A DNA stretch of 64,000 bases from Ifrita kowaldi (lineage: Eukaryota; Chordata; Aves; Passeriformes; Cinclosomatidae): positions 868,210-932,209 of the forward strand of contig VZRS01012612.1 of NCBI GenBank assembly GCA_013398055.1, in the 5' to 3' direction. Position numbers and translations under genes: made by a program. Position 1 is the stretch's first letter. Every line of letters starts with the position of its first letter. The notes under the pieces were generated by a model. It was not told the origin of the DNA. It did no database searches and saw nothing but the letters and a program-made list of their open reading frames with translations. Shown here in pieces: positions 62,461 through 64,000 of this stretch.

Positions 62461-63596
62461 GTAGATAATGTCAAAGACCTTGAACAGATTTTGATAAGAA
62501 ATAAAGCTGTGAGCAGACTGTCTGGTGTGCTCTTATTAGCCTGAAATTCAGGTTACAGAACCATGAACCCTCTCTTGGGTTCAGGTTGTTTGTTGGTGAG
62601 TCATTAAGCAGGCCTTTGACTTATGAAGGTAAGCTGAACTCCGCATAGAAATGAGCTCTATTAATAAACTGCTTCTGTCCCTCTCTCCTCCTTTTTTTGT
62701 TCGTCCTTTTTGTTCCTCTCTCTAAGCCCCCATGGCTGTTTCTTGTTTTACATGATTTCTGTACATTTTACCTCTTTCTGAAATTCCTCACTCTTCCCAC
62801 TGAGCTGAGGGTATTTCTTCCCCTCTCTGCACGCTTCACACCAGTAGTGGGAGCACTGAGATGAGAGCATAGCTCTTCTTCCCATTTCCATTGCAGAAGC
62901 TGCTGCATGGGCAAGGCCAGCTGAGCCCTGCTCCTTCCACCCCAGCCTGTGCTGCACTGTCTCGGTGCAAGTGGATCATCTGTAGTAGAGGTAGAGGCTT
63001 ATAGGACCCGGGAGATGTTTGAGAAACCCATACATCTGCTCCCAAATGATATTGTAGATACCAAATGTAAAAATGCCAGTTTTGGATGTATTCTGCTTGC
63101 TTAACTCTTAAGAAGAACAGACAAAAAGCAAATGTCTGGAACTAATGTTTTCACTCAGCATCACAAACAACTAACCATGTTACCCTGCACCAACCGGTCT
63201 GCGGCAGTACTATTGAACCATTTTAACAAAAGAAATGCTACCAAAAACTTCTGCTCTGAGGGCTTTCCATGGAAAATATCAGCCCAAAAATATTCAGTTC
63301 TGAATGGTTTAGTTGGTTTAGGGACATAGGAGGGTGAGTTGTGTTTACTGTCGAGGGTGTTACTTCTGTGATCGCTAGTACCCAGGGACTTAGTTGGTTT
63401 GTCTTGTTTGGGCTTTGCTTTTTCCACTTTACTTTTGCAATTTACTCCTCAGTTAACTAAGTGGGGGGAAAATGTGTGTTGTTTTGTCAAAACTGGTAGG
63501 TACTAAACTCTTATTATTATTTAAACTTCTTTTTTCTGTAGTTGTTTGACTTCTAAAAGTCCTTTCAACATCCATCTCTGTTGATGTGCATTTGTG

Positions 63597-63630
63597 CATA
63601 TATATATGTATACACATATATATGTACACA
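63597..63630. repeat. TA/TG-rich simple repeat
   Basis: Alternating purine-pyrimidine run with the motifs TATATATATG and ACACATATATATG; partly self-complementary. Confidence 0.85.
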
Positions 63631-64000
63631 AGTTCTCTTTCCTTTGACTTTAGCTTGATATTCTAAGGAATTATAAGCTATCATACTCTTTGTTGACCTG
63701 TCTGTCTACCTGTCTGTCAGCCCCCATTTGGTGAATTTGAGCCCCCTTGCCAAGCAAAACTAGGTTAGATCCGGTACTTAAAAAACCTCAGAAATTAATT
63801 CCCTTAAATTTCATGGAAACCATCGGGAGAGGAATGGGACAGGAAATGGATACAATTAGCTTCCCCTTTTGCAGCTAAAGTATAAGCTCAATGTTTTTTT
63901 CATCCTGACAGATGGCCAGTCAGCACACACATCGCTTGGCACTCATCCCAACATGTGCTGCCTCTTCTCCAGCCAGACGGGTGGGAGACAGAGAGAGTTT

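Larger units (their letters stand above)
48110..64000. other. Intergenic flank upstream of BCKDHB
   Basis: About 15.9 kb in which I can establish no gene. Base composition rises slightly beyond about 57 kb. Contents noted: an ATTA-rich stretch at 50.0-50.65 kb, a GC-richer patch at 55.77-55.99 kb, small tandem repeats near 52.78 and 58.03 kb, a polypyrimidine tract at 61.67 kb, a minus-strand open frame of 164 codons at 61.97-62.46 kb and a TA/TG-rich run at 63.6 kb. In mammals the neighbouring gene on this side is TTK, transcribed in the same direction as BCKDHB, but no kinase-domain or other TTK-like exon was recognised. Confidence 0.65.

Noticed and set aside
1..64000. CRISPR arrays, operons, tRNA or rRNA genes, prokaryotic defence or phage systems
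   Set aside because: None seen. The sequence is vertebrate intronic and intergenic DNA; tandem repeats here are microsatellites, and no regularly spaced repeat-spacer pattern exists.

Overview
This is vertebrate nuclear DNA, almost certainly from a bird. It has long AT-rich introns, several CR1 LINE fragments, avian-type retroviral LTRs, and one split gene with GT-AG introns. No bacterial, phage or CRISPR features are present. The CR1 family and LTR type point to birds, and the large LTR suggests a neoavian bird, but I cannot name the species.

The only gene I can establish is BCKDHB, on the minus strand. It encodes the E1-beta subunit of the mitochondrial branched-chain 2-oxoacid dehydrogenase complex. 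Exons 1-8 are present at about 47.56, 44.8, 41.5, 23.8, 23.0, 18.8, 9.4 and 6.1 kb. Exons 2-8 total 755 nt and keep one reading frame across every junction. With the split Gly codon ending exon 1 they give 252 codons. The last two exons (about 75 codons in the human protein as I recall it) are not visible and should lie beyond position 1, so the gene is cut by the window edge.

Layout: 1-6023 is part of intron 8. 6024-47388 holds exons 8 to 1 with introns of 0.7 to 17.7 kb. About 46.96-47.70 kb is a CpG island with exon 1 and the promoter. A CR1 copy abuts the island at 47.78 kb. From 48.2 to 64.0 kb I find no gene; this is the upstream flank of BCKDHB. In mammals the next gene on that side is TTK, but none of it was recognised here.

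Dispersed elements include seven CR1 fragments, a roughly 1-kb ERVL-type solo LTR in intron 3 (38.85-39.90 kb), a probable reverse-oriented LTR in intron 2 (43.23-43.66 kb), a decayed U2 snRNA pseudogene in intron 7, a pair of direct repeats in intron 6 and several microsatellites.

The most informative oddities are at the 5' end of BCKDHB. A single ambiguous base (N) in exon 1 separates the conserved frame from a different frame that looks like a mitochondrial presequence. A degenerate minisatellite of about 30 bp supplies most of the upstream ATGs. A perfect 24-bp palindrome sits where the CR1 copy meets unique sequence. I found no convincing previously undescribed biological system; the remaining findings are local structural observations.
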